From: Massilia norwichensis
Lineage (GTDB): Bacteria; Pseudomonadota; Gammaproteobacteria; Burkholderiales; Burkholderiaceae_D
Direction: 5' to 3'
Length of the DNA stretch: 64,000 nucleotides
Assembly (NCBI RefSeq): GCF_024753245.1
Contig: NZ_JANUGX010000028.1
Location: 30,322 to 94,321, forward strand
The notes under the pieces are model-generated. The model was not told where the DNA came from, made no database searches, and was given only the letters and a program-made list of their open reading frames with translations. A program made the translations under genes and the position numbers. Shown in pieces: positions 50,495 through 59,405 of this stretch. How positions within the stretch are numbered: position 1 is the first letter of the stretch; the number at the start of each line of letters is the position of its first letter.

Positions 50495-53188
50495 TTAGCC
50501 GTGCCAGGGCGTGTATTCGATGCCGCTGACGATGGAGCCGATCACCTGCGCCTGGTTTTCCGCGCTCTCGCTGAAATCGGCCAGCACCTGCGCACGCGAC
50601 ACGACCTGGATCGAGTGCAGCCAGAAGTCGTAGCCGGCAGCGTCCGGGGCGCGGTGCAGCACGTTCTGGTACACCGCGTTCAGGTACTGGGCGTCGGTCG
50701 TATTGGCGCCGTACAGGCTGGCGAATTCCGCGCTGTTGACGAAGCCGCGCGCCGCATCCACCAGGCTCACGCCCTTGTCGATGGAGTCGATCCAGAAGCC
50801 GAGGCCGGCCTTGTCCGGGGTACGGTCGAATGCGGCCTGGTACAGGCGATAAGCCTCGCCGGCATTGCCGTGCACGTCGAGCGCCACGTTCTTGTCGCTG
50901 AACTGCAGACGCTCGACATTCGTCAGCTTGGTCGTGCTGCCGTTGAGGTAGTCGAACACCGACACGGTGATGCCGTCGCCCGACAGCGCAAATCCGGCGC
51001 GCTGGCCGCCGAAGACCGCGGTGTCGATGCCATCTTTGCCGTCCAGCGTGCCGCCGCCGGCGCTGGCCGCCATCACATTGTTGCCGGCCGTGCCGACCAG
51101 ATTGACGGCCGGTGCGCTCGGCGTGACCGCCACCGGCGTGCTCGGGGCGCTGGCCACGGGCGTGCTCACGACCGGGGTAGTCACCACCGGCGCGGTCACC
51201 ACGGGTGAGGTGACGACCGGCGTGGTCACGACCGGGGCAGTCACCACGGGCGCGGTGACGACCGGCGCCGGATCGGTGACCGCGCTGCCGGCATCCGAGG
51301 ACTGGCTGCCGCCCTGCACCGGACCACCGACCGCGTCCGGCACGTTGAACACGCGCGCTTCGACCGACACGCCACCGCTGTGGTTATCGTCGACCCAGGC
51401 CGCGGCAAAGCCGCCGTTGGCCAGCGCCGTCAGGTCCGGGCTGGTCTGGTCGCCGGCGCGCATCTGGTTGATCTCGAATTCATGCATGTCGACCGCGCTG
51501 CCGTCGGCACCGAAGCGGCGGCCGAAGATACCGGCGCCGTCGTAATCGCCGGTCTGCGACTGCCAGGCGACCACGAAGCCGCCATCCGACAAAGCCGTCA
51601 CCGCGGCGTCGTAGCGTCCGCTGCCGCCCTCGATGTTGGCCTGCACCGCGGCGCCCAGCGCGTGGCCGCTGCTGTCGTAGACCTGGAAGAACACGTCGCT
51701 GCTGGCGAAACCATAGGGCGCGTTGACATAGCTGTCCCAGGCGACGACGACGTTGCCGTTGGCGAGCGTGGTCATGTGCGGCAGCGGGGCCGCGGTGGCC
51801 AGGCTGGCCGCGTAGCCGTCGCCGTTGACGACGAAGGCCTGCTTGGCGGCGCTGGTGGCGGCGTAGACGTTGCCGTCGTTGATCTCGCCCCAGGCCACCA
51901 TGTAGCCGCCCTGCTTCAGCGCGGCGATGCTCGGGCTGAAGGCCGAGGACAGCACGCCGTACACCTGCTGGGTGCCGATCAGGGTGCCGTCGGCGGCCGC
52001 CGCCTGCTGCACGTGGACCGTGCCGCCGCTGCGCCAGCCGACCACGAAGGAGCCGTCCGCCAGGGTGGCGACGGTCGGCATCGCGGCGTTGCCGCTGGCG
52101 CCGCTGTCCAGCACCTTTTCAACGCCGGCGCTGCCATTGGCTTCGACCACGCGGTAGGCGATGCGGGTGGCGCCGCCGTCGTTGACCGAGTAAGCCACCA
52201 CGAAGCGGCCGCCCGACAGTGCCGCCACCGCCGGCTCGCCTTCGATCTTCGCATCGCCGTCCGGAGTCAGCGCGAAGGCGGCGCCAGTTGCAGCGCCGCC
52301 GGCGTCGCGCAGCTGGGCCCACAGGCCGCTGCCGGCGCCGCCCGCGACGGTGTCCGCCCCCTGCCAGACCGCGACCAGGCCGCCGTTCGACAGCGTGGCC
52401 AGCGACGGATTCGCGCTCCAGGCATTGGTCGCCGCGCCGAGCTTGAGGTCGTTGCCGAAGCCCGGCAGGTCGTTCGTGAAGCCGTCTTCCACGGTGTAGA
52501 CCATGGTGCGGGTGACGCCCTGGCCGGCGACCGGGTTGCCGTTGCCGTCGACCTGGTAGCGGTCGTAGTAGTGGATGGTCACCGCCGCCGACAGGCCGTT
52601 GGCCGGCAACTGGGCGGCATCGGCGATCACCAGGCGCGCCGAGGTGTCGGTGGCCGGGTTGTAGGCAATCGAGAACAGGCCGGGCGACGACTGGCTGTCG
52701 ATCACCCAGCGTCCGCCGGTCAGCGAACCGGTGTCGACGGACGACAGCTGGTCGACCACGGCGCCTGCCTGCAGGGTCGAGAACATGGTGGTGTTCTCGC
52801 CGCTCAGGCTGGACGGCGCGTTGTCGACGATGACCGTGTTGTCGCTGGTGACCACGGTGCCGTTCGCCAGCTGGTAATGGACGCCGAAGGTGTTCGGGCT
52901 CGAGCTGTCGGTGCTGCGGTCGAGGAAACGCCAGACCGTGCCGGCCGCCTGGATGTAGCTGCCCTGGCCGTCGACCGGTGCGGCATAGGTGTTCCAGTTC
53001 TTGCCGTTGTCGAAGCTGTACTGCAGCTGGCCGCGCGTCAGCTGTTGCCCAAGGGCGGTCGTGACGTCGAAGGACACCGCGGTGATGGCGCTCGAAGCGG
53101 CACCGGACGGCATGCTCGTGCCGGCGTAGCTCCAGGTAGTGCTGCCCCAGGTCGGGCGGACGTAGATCGTGGTCGAGGGGGTGGTCAT
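50495..53188 (-). CDS. Large repeat-containing putative exported protein with C-terminal DUF4214
   Basis: 897 residues from ATG 53188 (MTTPSTTIYVRPTWG); a GTG at 53212 is in frame. No classical signal peptide. Several copies of a beta-propeller-like repeat of the form TLANGGFVVAW (residues about 255-610). Then seven or so five-residue PVVTx repeats, a hemolysin-like NNVMAASAGGGTLDGKDGIDTAVF segment, and a DUF4214 domain (AYRLYQAAFDRTPDKAGLGFW, VYQNVLHRAPDAAGYDFW). Such proteins are often type I-secreted surface or S-layer-associated proteins; the absence of a signal peptide fits that. Function unknown. Confidence 0.82.
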   Translation of the reverse strand: MTTPSTTIYVRPTWGSTTWSYAGTSMPSGAASSAITAVSFDVTTALGQQLTRGQLQYSFDNGKNWNTYAAPVDGQGSYIQAAGTVWRFLDRSTDSSSPNTFGVHYQLANGTVVTSDNTVIVDNAPSSLSGENTTMFSTLQAGAVVDQLSSVDTGSLTGGRWVIDSQSSPGLFSIAYNPATDTSARLVIADAAQLPANGLSAAVTIHYYDRYQVDGNGNPVAGQGVTRTMVYTVEDGFTNDLPGFGNDLKLGAATNAWSANPSLATLSNGGLVAVWQGADTVAGGAGSGLWAQLRDAGGAATGAAFALTPDGDAKIEGEPAVAALSGGRFVVAYSVNDGGATRIAYRVVEANGSAGVEKVLDSGASGNAAMPTVATLADGSFVVGWRSGGTVHVQQAAAADGTLIGTQQVYGVLSSAFSPSIAALKQGGYMVAWGEINDGNVYAATSAAKQAFVVNGDGYAASLATAAPLPHMTTLANGNVVVAWDSYVNAPYGFASSDVFFQVYDSSGHALGAAVQANIEGGSGRYDAAVTALSDGGFVVAWQSQTGDYDGAGIFGRRFGADGSAVDMHEFEINQMRAGDQTSPDLTALANGGFAAAWVDDNHSGGVSVEARVFNVPDAVGGPVQGGSQSSDAGSAVTDPAPVVTAPVVTAPVVTTPVVTSPVVTAPVVTTPVVSTPVASAPSTPVAVTPSAPAVNLVGTAGNNVMAASAGGGTLDGKDGIDTAVFGGQRAGFALSGDGITVSVFDYLNGSTTKLTNVERLQFSDKNVALDVHGNAGEAYRLYQAAFDRTPDKAGLGFWIDSIDKGVSLVDAARGFVNSAEFASLYGANTTDAQYLNAVYQNVLHRAPDAAGYDFWLHSIQVVSRAQVLADFSESAENQAQVIGSIVSGIEYTPWHG
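51157..51269 (-). repeat. 15-bp tandem repeat encoding PVVTA/PVVTT/PVVTS units
   Basis: Within the DUF4214 gene, at least seven consecutive near-identical 15-base units on the minus strand encode PVVT followed by A, T or S. It forms a threonine/proline stalk between the propeller-like part and the C-terminal domain. Copy number is likely to vary between strains. Confidence 0.85.
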
Positions 53189-53389
53189 GGTCGGCTCATC
53201 GCAAAGTGCCACGCGCGGCGCGCAGCTTATGGATGCCTATGATTCCGTACGGCAACGCGAAATGCAATGAGGAAATTGCTTTCCGACCGGAAATATCTCC
53301 CAGAAGCAACAAAAGATTAGCCTGCTAACAATGAAGTTAACAGGAAGAATTGCATCCAATGCAACTCAGTTAGCGAACACTAAAAGCTG

Positions 53390-53761
53390 TCAAATCGGCA
53401 AAGCCGCGGTGCAGTATGCCGCCATCGCGGCCAGGACCGCCGGGTCTTCGCCCACCGCCGGCACCGTCGACATCGCGACCGTGGGATGGGCGGCGCGCAG
53501 CTCGTCCAGCAGGCGCGGCAGGTCGCGCAGGAGGTGCCCGCCCTGCCCCAGGAAGATGGGCACGACGACGATCTCGCGCACGCCGCGCGCCACCAGGGCC
53601 GCGGCTTCGTCGGGCAGGCTGGGCGTCATCAGCTCGAGGAAGGCCAGCGACACCGCCAGGTCGGGCCGCTGTTGCGCGGTCAGGTCGCGCAGGCGCTGGA
53701 AGGGCTCGGCCCAGGAAGCGGCCCTGGCGCCATGTGCGAACAGGATCAGTGCACGTTCCAT
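53390..53761 (-). CDS. CbiX/SirB-like sirohydrochlorin chelatase
   Basis: 123 residues (MERALILFAHGARAASWAEPF). The N-terminal LFAHGAR holds the metal-binding histidine of class II chelatases, followed by SLAFLELMTPSLPDEAAALV and VVVPIFLGQGGHLLRDLP with the second histidine. The short length fits CbiX-S/SirB, which inserts Fe or Co into sirohydrochlorin. With CobA it could complete siroheme synthesis, apart from precorrin-2 dehydrogenase which is not seen here. It lies 9 bases after lptG on the same strand. Confidence 0.85.
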   Translation of the reverse strand: MERALILFAHGARAASWAEPFQRLRDLTAQQRPDLAVSLAFLELMTPSLPDEAAALVARGVREIVVVPIFLGQGGHLLRDLPRLLDELRAAHPTVAMSTVPAVGEDPAVLAAMAAYCTAALPI

Positions 53762-53770
53762 GGGTGCCTC

Positions 53771-54955
53771 TCAATGCCGCTCGACCCAGCGCAAGGCGCC
53801 AAGTCCGAGTAGCAGGAACAGCAGGCTGGGCGTGATGGCCGTCATGAAGGCTGGCCAGATCGACAGCATGCCGATGTGCGAGAACAGGTTATCGATCAAC
53901 ATGAAGCTCACGCCGATCATGATGCCGACGAAGACCTTGAAGCTGACCCCGCCGCTGCGCACCTGCAGATAGCCGAAAGGCAGTGCCAGCGCCATCATCA
54001 CGAAGATCGACAGCGGGCCGACCAGCTTGCGCCAGAAGGCGATCTTGAAGCGCTCCGTCTCCTGGCGGTTCTCGGCCAGGTGGCGCGTGTAGACCGCCAG
54101 TTCGTTGGCCGACATGCGCTCCGGGTCCGAGCGCGACACCGACAGGATCTTCGGCGTGATCTCGGATTCCAGGTCGAGGGTCGGCAGCTTGCGCGTGCTG
54201 ACGCCGGCGGTGTCCTGGCCGAAGCGGTTCTGGATGGTCTGGCCGTTCGGCAGCGGCGTGCCCGGTGCCGGCAGGGTGCGGCTGTTGGTGAACTGGGTCT
54301 CGGTCACGTCCTGCAGGCGCCAGGTGTGGTTGCCGCCGAAGACGGCGCTGGCGGCCGTGATCAGGGCGCGCATGCGCATGTTGTTGTCGAACTCGTACAG
54401 GCGCACGTCGACCAGCTGGCCGTCCGGGCGGATCTGGCGCGCGTTGAAGAAGCGCGAACCGGTCACCGGACCTTTCGGGCCGCCTTCGTGGATGGTGTCC
54501 TTGGTCCACATCCCGGAGCGGAATTCGGCCGACACCGTCGCGCCCTTGGCCGACAGGCGCACGCGCTCGGCCAGCGGCGCCGTGCGCGGGGTAATCAGCT
54601 CGCCGAAGATGAAGGTGATCACGACGAACACGATGCCGATCTTGAACAGGATCCAGCCGGCCATCCGGGTCGACATCGACGAGGCGCGCATGATCGTGAA
54701 TTCCGAGCTCTGGGCGAACTGCGCCATCGTGTAGATGGTGCCGAGCAGCGCGGCCACCGGCATCACGCGGTACATGTTGCCGGGCACCAGCAGCAGCACG
54801 TAGAGCAGCGCATGCTGCAGCATGTAGCCGCCCTTGCCGACCGAGGGCAGCTCGCCGGTCAGGTCCATGAAGGCAGCCAGGGCCAGGAAGGCCACCAGCA
54901 CGAAGGCCACGGCCTGCGCGATGTTGACGAAGAAGTAGCGGTCGAGGATCTTCAT
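53771..54955 (-). CDS. lptG: LPS export ABC transporter permease LptG
   Basis: 394 residues from ATG 54955. Starts MKILDRYFFVNIAQAVAFVL. Six membrane helices, three at each end, flank a periplasmic beta-jellyroll. The segment FGELITPRTAPLAERVRLSA is typical of YjgQ/LptG. With LptF and the LptB ATPase it extracts LPS from the inner membrane and passes it to LptC/LptA. Overlaps lptF by ATGA. Confidence 0.95.
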   Translation of the reverse strand: MKILDRYFFVNIAQAVAFVLVAFLALAAFMDLTGELPSVGKGGYMLQHALLYVLLLVPGNMYRVMPVAALLGTIYTMAQFAQSSEFTIMRASSMSTRMAGWILFKIGIVFVVITFIFGELITPRTAPLAERVRLSAKGATVSAEFRSGMWTKDTIHEGGPKGPVTGSRFFNARQIRPDGQLVDVRLYEFDNNMRMRALITAASAVFGGNHTWRLQDVTETQFTNSRTLPAPGTPLPNGQTIQNRFGQDTAGVSTRKLPTLDLESEITPKILSVSRSDPERMSANELAVYTRHLAENRQETERFKIAFWRKLVGPLSIFVMMALALPFGYLQVRSGGVSFKVFVGIMIGVSFMLIDNLFSHIGMLSIWPAFMTAITPSLLFLLLGLGALRWVERH

Positions 54956-56100
54956 TTCGCGCCCTCCTTCAGGCTGGCGCTTTGCAGCAGGCGACGGCGC
55001 TTCCAGGCATTGGCCAGCAACAGCGGATGCCAGCGGTGGTGGATGTTCATGCGCCAGGCGAACAGCGCGAGCGCGGCCAGCAGCACCAGCAGGTGCAGCG
55101 GCCACCAGGCCATGCCGAAGCCGACCTTGGCCTGCTTGACGGCCTGCTCGGCGGCCTTCGTCAGGTTCAGGTAGGTGAAGAAGATCAGCAGCGCCAGGAT
55201 CAGGTTGGCCGAGGCGCCGGCGCGCGGGTTGACGAAGCCGAGCGGGATCGCCAGCAGCATCAGCACCAGGCACATGATCGGCCAGGTGAGGCGGTACTGG
55301 ATCTCGGCGTCGGCGTACTGGTTGCGCGGCATCGCCAGCAGGGCCGGCGTGGACAGGCCTTCAACCTTCAGGTCGCCCATCACCGGGGCCTGGGTGGCGA
55401 CGCGCATGCGATAGCGCTCGAACTCCATCGACTGGAAGTCCGGCTTGCCCGGCGTGCCCTGGTAGCGGCGGCCGTTCTTCAGCACCAGGTACTGGCCGCC
55501 CTTGCCGTCCGGTTCGATCTGGCCTTCCTTGGCGACCACGGTGGTGGTGACGCCATGGTCGATGGTGTTGACGAAGACGTTCTGCACCACGGTCGTGGAA
55601 CGCGTGGCCGAACTCTCGACGAAGAACACGCGGTCGGCGGCGGCCGACTCGCGGAACTGGCCGGGTGCCACGCGCTGCAGGTCTTCGCGCTTCTCGAAGC
55701 GCTCGGTGAACTCGTTGCTCTTGAGCTGGGCCCAGGGAATCGCGACCATGGAGAGGACCGCCACCAGGATCACGACCGGCAGGCCGCACATCAGCACCGG
55801 CGCGATCCAGCGCGTGAGCGACTGCCCGGAGGCGAACCAGACGACCATTTCGGAGTCGCGGTAGCTGCGCGTGATCACGACCAGCACCGAAATAAAGCTG
55901 GTGAGGATCAGGATAGTTGGCAGATAATTCAGCACCGCAAAAGCGATCAGCGCAAGCACGTCGCCGGACGCGACCTTGCCCCCTGCGGCCCGGCCGAGGA
56001 TGGTGATCAGGGTCCAGGTGACGAGAATGGAAAACAGGACGGTGAAGGTGGCGCCGGCGACGCTGGCCAATTCACGCTGTAGGGCGCGTCGGAAAATCAT
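54952..56100 (-). CDS. lptF: LPS export ABC transporter permease LptF
   Basis: 382 residues from ATG 56100 (MIFRRALQRELASVAGATF). The YjgP/YjgQ fold is present: N-terminal helices, EMVVWFASGQSLTRWI, a periplasmic domain and three C-terminal helices (WPIMCLVLMLLAIPLGFVNPR). A 24-residue upstream extension in frame is not conserved. Divergent from pepA with a 71-bp gap, an arrangement common in proteobacteria. Confidence 0.95.
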   Translation of the reverse strand: MIFRRALQRELASVAGATFTVLFSILVTWTLITILGRAAGGKVASGDVLALIAFAVLNYLPTILILTSFISVLVVITRSYRDSEMVVWFASGQSLTRWIAPVLMCGLPVVILVAVLSMVAIPWAQLKSNEFTERFEKREDLQRVAPGQFRESAAADRVFFVESSATRSTTVVQNVFVNTIDHGVTTTVVAKEGQIEPDGKGGQYLVLKNGRRYQGTPGKPDFQSMEFERYRMRVATQAPVMGDLKVEGLSTPALLAMPRNQYADAEIQYRLTWPIMCLVLMLLAIPLGFVNPRAGASANLILALLIFFTYLNLTKAAEQAVKQAKVGFGMAWWPLHLLVLLAALALFAWRMNIHHRWHPLLLANAWKRRRLLQSASLKEGAK

Positions 56101-56171
56101 TCGATAGTTATAATTGCAGGTTAGGCAGCAACGCGAACGTCGCGGCCTCGAATAGACAAACGGAGAACCCA

Positions 56172-57668
56172 ATGGACTTTAGCATAAAAGCATTCGACAC
56201 AAAAAACACGCTGACCGCAGCCAAATCCGGCTGCATCGCAGTCGCTGTGTTCGAGAACAAGAAACTGTCGGAGGCGGCCAAAGCCCTCGACCTGAACGGC
56301 GAGATCGCTGCCGCCGTCAAGTCGGGTGACATCTCCGGCAAGGCCGGCACCACCCTGCTGCTGCGCGGCGTGGCCGGCGTCAACGCCGCCCGCGTTCTGC
56401 TGGTCGGCATGGGTGCCGATGAAGCCGTGAGCGAGAAGAGCTTCGCAAGCGCTGTGGGCGCCGCCCTGAAAACCTTTTCCACCCTCGGTGCACAAGATGC
56501 CATTATCGCATTCCCGCTGGAGAATGTGAAAGAACGCGACCTGGCCTGGGCGATCCGCAGCATCGTGGTCGCCGCCAACGAAGCCGAATTCCGCACCGAT
56601 GCGCAAAAGAGCAAGAAGGACCCGGTGCCGGCCGGCGTGCGCAAGCTGGCGATCGCCGTGCCGCAGGCGACCCCGCAGGTGAAGGCCGTGCTGGCCCAGG
56701 CGCAAGCCATCGCCAACGGCATGAACCTGACCAAGGAACTGGGTAACCTGTCGCCGAACGTCTGCACCCCGACCTACCTGGCCAACACCGCCAAGAAGCT
56801 GGGCGCCGACTATGGCTTCGACATCGAAATCCTGGAACGCAAGCAGCTCGAAGCCCTCAAGATGGGCAGCTTCCTGTCGGTCACCCGCGGCAGCGAAGAG
56901 CCGCCGAAGTTCATCGTCCTGAAGCACAACGGCGGCCGGAAGAACGAAGCGCCGGTGGTCCTGGTCGGCAAGGGCATCACCTTCGACACCGGCGGCATCT
57001 CGCTCAAGCCGGGTCCCGGCATGGACGAGATGAAATACGACATGTGCGGCGCCGGCTCGGTGCTCGGCACCTTCCGCGCGATCGGCGAGATGGGCCTGAA
57101 GCTGAACGTGGTCGGCATCGTCGCCGCCTGCGAGAACATGCCGTCGGGCCGCGCCACCAAGCCGGGCGACATCGTCACCGCGATGAACGGCCTCACCATC
57201 GAGATCCTGAATACCGATGCCGAAGGCCGCCTGATCCTGGCCGACGCCCTGACCTACGCCGAGCGCTTCAAGCCGGCCGCCGTGGTCGACATCGCGACCC
57301 TGACCGGCGCCTGCATCGTCTCGCTGGGCCACCACACCTCGGGCCTGTTCACCCGCCACGACGACCAGCACAACGCGCTGGCCGACGAGCTGATGGACGC
57401 CGGCAAGCAGGCAGGCGACCCGGCATGGCGCCTGCCGATCGGCGAGCAGTACAACGAGCAGCTGAAGTCGAACTTCGCCGACCTGGCCAACATCGGCACC
57501 CCGGGCGGCGCCTCGATCACCGCGGCCTGCTTCCTGGAGAACTTCACCCGCAACTATGCCTGGGCCCACCTGGACATCGCCGGCACCGCCTGGAAATCGG
57601 GTGCATCGAAAGGCGCGACCGGCCGTCCGGTGCCGCTGCTGACGACCTTCCTGCTCAATCGCGTGTAA
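56172..57668 (+). CDS. pepA: Leucyl aminopeptidase (M17)
   Basis: 498 residues. Two-metal M17 aminopeptidase: VGKGITFDTGGISLKPG carries the lysine and first aspartate, KYDMCGAGSVLG the next, and EILNTDAEGRLILADAL the signature NTDAEGRL with metal ligands. The N-terminal macro-like domain is complete. It trims N-terminal residues from peptides; in E. coli PepA also binds DNA for carAB control and Xer recombination. Ends with an intrinsic terminator. Confidence 0.96.
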   Translation: MDFSIKAFDTKNTLTAAKSGCIAVAVFENKKLSEAAKALDLNGEIAAAVKSGDISGKAGTTLLLRGVAGVNAARVLLVGMGADEAVSEKSFASAVGAALKTFSTLGAQDAIIAFPLENVKERDLAWAIRSIVVAANEAEFRTDAQKSKKDPVPAGVRKLAIAVPQATPQVKAVLAQAQAIANGMNLTKELGNLSPNVCTPTYLANTAKKLGADYGFDIEILERKQLEALKMGSFLSVTRGSEEPPKFIVLKHNGGRKNEAPVVLVGKGITFDTGGISLKPGPGMDEMKYDMCGAGSVLGTFRAIGEMGLKLNVVGIVAACENMPSGRATKPGDIVTAMNGLTIEILNTDAEGRLILADALTYAERFKPAAVVDIATLTGACIVSLGHHTSGLFTRHDDQHNALADELMDAGKQAGDPAWRLPIGEQYNEQLKSNFADLANIGTPGGASITAACFLENFTRNYAWAHLDIAGTAWKSGASKGATGRPVPLLTTFLLNRV

Positions 57669-57709
57669 TAAGCGTGTTTAATTAAGCGCGTACAAGCTTC
57701 GAAGGAGTG

Positions 57710-57737
57710 AAAAAAGGACGCCCCGGCGTCCTTTTTT
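57710..57737. terminator. Bidirectional intrinsic terminator between pepA and the lipoprotein gene
   Basis: AAAAAAGGACGCC pairs with GGCGTCCTTTTTT around a very tight loop (57710-57737). The A-run and T-run on either side allow use from both strands by the convergent genes. Confidence 0.9.
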
Positions 57738-57752
57738 ATTGGTGCGGCAAGA

Positions 57753-58220
57753 TCAAAAGATCGGCGTATCGCGGTCGGCAGGATCGCGCCCGCCCTCCCC
57801 GGGCCTGGCCGGACGCATGTAGACGGTCACGGTGGGGGCATAGGCGTAATTGCCTTCGACGTAGTCGCGCAGGCCGGCACTGAACAGGATGTTGCCGACC
57901 AGGCGGTTGGAACGGTAGTGCGCGCCCCACCATTCGTCGGCGCTGCCGACGCCGTCGCGCTTGCAGTAGACCGCCAGCGGCTTGCTGCTGCGGGTCACGG
58001 TCACGCGCCCCGGCGCGACCACGAACCAGCGTCCGACATCGTTCGCCAGCAGGCAGCCGACGCCGGCGACTTCGCGGTGGTCGAGGATGGCGTGCACCTC
58101 CAGTTGCTGCTCGGGAGAGTCGCCGCCGTTGATACCATTGATGCCGCCGCTGCCGACGCAAGCGCTCAGGCCGATGCCCAGCGCCGTGGCGAGCGTGGTC
58201 GAAAGAAGAAATCTGATCAT
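57753..58220 (-). CDS. Putative lipoprotein
   Basis: 155 residues from ATG 58220 (MIRFLLSTTLATALGIGLSAC). The lipobox GLSAC at the end of the signal peptide predicts a lipidated cysteine at residue 21. After a glycine/asparagine-rich stretch (GSGGINGINGGDSPEQQ), the mature part shows VHAILDHREVAGVGCLLANDVGRWFVVAPG and CKRDGVGSADEW. Not recognised further. The frame extends upstream to 58277 but that part overlaps the DUF1653 gene's end. Confidence 0.7.
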   Translation of the reverse strand: MIRFLLSTTLATALGIGLSACVGSGGINGINGGDSPEQQLEVHAILDHREVAGVGCLLANDVGRWFVVAPGRVTVTRSSKPLAVYCKRDGVGSADEWWGAHYRSNRLVGNILFSAGLRDYVEGNYAYAPTVTVYMRPARPGEGGRDPADRDTPIF

Positions 58221-58227
58221 GCGCCGT

Positions 58228-58431
58228 TTACGGCAGCGCAGCCGCAGACATGAGCGCAAAGCGTGGCACCTGCGCACCGCCGAACTCGACCGTTTCGAAA
58301 AAAACGGCCTTCGGACGCACCCAGATGCGCCCGTCCTCGCCCCGGTAGACCATCACCGGGGTGCGATCCGCCTCGAGCACGACCTCGCAGACCAGCTCGT
58401 ACACCCCGCCCTTGTAGTGGCGGTAGCGCAT
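58228..58431 (-). CDS. DUF1653 protein
   Basis: 67 residues. MRYRHYKGGVYELVCEVVLEA and PVMVYRGEDGRIWVRPKAVFFETV match the small DUF1653 family (pattern YRHYKGxxYxV...VVYR...WVRP...F). Function unknown. Its ATG shares one base with the stop of the upstream gene (TGATG), implying coupled translation. Confidence 0.85.
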   Translation of the reverse strand: MRYRHYKGGVYELVCEVVLEADRTPVMVYRGEDGRIWVRPKAVFFETVEFGGAQVPRFALMSAAALP

Positions 58432-58814
58432 CAGGTCTGTTCTTCGACCTGGCGGCTCTGGCTCTGGCTTTGGGCCTGGCTTTTCTTCTTGAGACTCTGG
58501 ATCACGCGGACGATGCCTTCGACACCGGCGCTCTCGTCGAGCTCGCTGAAGGCATCCAGCACCTCGTTCAGCACGCGGTTGCGCACCGCGGCTTCGTCGG
58601 CCAGCATGACCGGGGCCTTGTCTTCGCTCGGCGCGAACTTCTGCGCCTGGGTAGCCTGCTGCGCGTCGACCGCCTTGGCGCCATGCGCCAGTGCAGCCTG
58701 CCAGATCAGCCAGCGGCGCTGGGTTTCGTACACCAGGTACTCTTCCGGCTTGTCCTCACGGCGCCGGACAATGTGGCCATCGCGTTGGGCCCATGCTTCG
58801 AATGCTTGACGCAT
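58431..58814 (-). CDS. Hypothetical protein
   Basis: 127 residues (MRQAFEAWAQRDGHIVRRRED). The middle is predicted helical with EEYLVYETQRRWLIWQAALAHG; the C-terminus ends in a polar SLKKKSQAQSQSQSRQVEEQT tail. The YETQRRWxxWQAA part recalls small phage-type proteins, but I do not recognise a family with confidence. Coupled to the DUF1653 gene by a TGATG junction. Confidence 0.6.
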   Translation of the reverse strand: MRQAFEAWAQRDGHIVRRREDKPEEYLVYETQRRWLIWQAALAHGAKAVDAQQATQAQKFAPSEDKAPVMLADEAAVRNRVLNEVLDAFSELDESAGVEGIVRVIQSLKKKSQAQSQSQSRQVEEQT

Positions 58815-59405
58815 TGCTGTCCTTTACAAAAGCTGTGTGCAAATCCTGCTTCGGATCCGCGATCGTTACACACCTGCCAATCGCCGGTACACTTGCCCGG
58901 CCGAGGCAACCCTATCAAAAGCAATGAATTGCCAAGAGATACTTGACTTCAAAGAAATATGCAAATACTACAAGTTATATTGGCGTACTGCAATATTTTC
59001 TTTTAGAAGGGAAAAAGATACGTAATCGTTCCCTTCGCTGCCGCGATTGTTACATCTTGTCACAGTTTGGCCGAGTTTGCTAGGCCAGAGAAATATATTT
59101 TTCTCATCAAGCAATAATTCTACGACATCAAGGTTGCTTTTTCTATAAATGATTGCACCAATGCACCGGTTTAGATCAATACATTTCGGAAAAACAACGA
59201 TCCTTGCCAATCCAACTGCTGACGATATTAAGCAAAATGCATTCCTCCCTGCACGTTCTGTTCAAAATCAATAGCTTATATAGGGTTTCTCGCGGCGACC
59301 ACAAGGATTTGTAAGCAATTCCGACAGGAATGTGGCGAAGACTTTCGCAATTGCCGCACGAACCATTAAGATGCAGGGCTCTCGATCTTTGGAATCCTCA
59401 GAATA
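58815..59405. other. AT-rich intergenic region upstream of xthA
   Basis: 591 bases with clearly lower GC than the surroundings, especially 58920-59400. A weak open frame at 58968-59210 (minus, 80 codons, MARIVVFPKCIDLNRCIGA...) has no recognisable homology and no clear ribosome site. Another of 62 codons on the plus strand (58837-59025) is also unconvincing. CGCGATCGTTACA (58858-58870) and CGCGATTGTTACA (59042-59054) are a near-identical direct repeat. No RNA gene was recognised. Confidence 0.5.

Noticed and set aside
53190..53215. TGGCAC...TTGC on the minus strand as a sigma-54 promoter for the DUF4214 gene
   Set aside because: The two boxes are separated by one base instead of the required spacing, and they lie almost on the start codon.
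58968..59210. 80-codon minus-strand frame in the AT-rich gap as a gene
   Set aside because: No clear ribosome-binding site or family; AT-rich DNA gives chance frames less often than GC-rich, so it is noted in the gap entry but not called.
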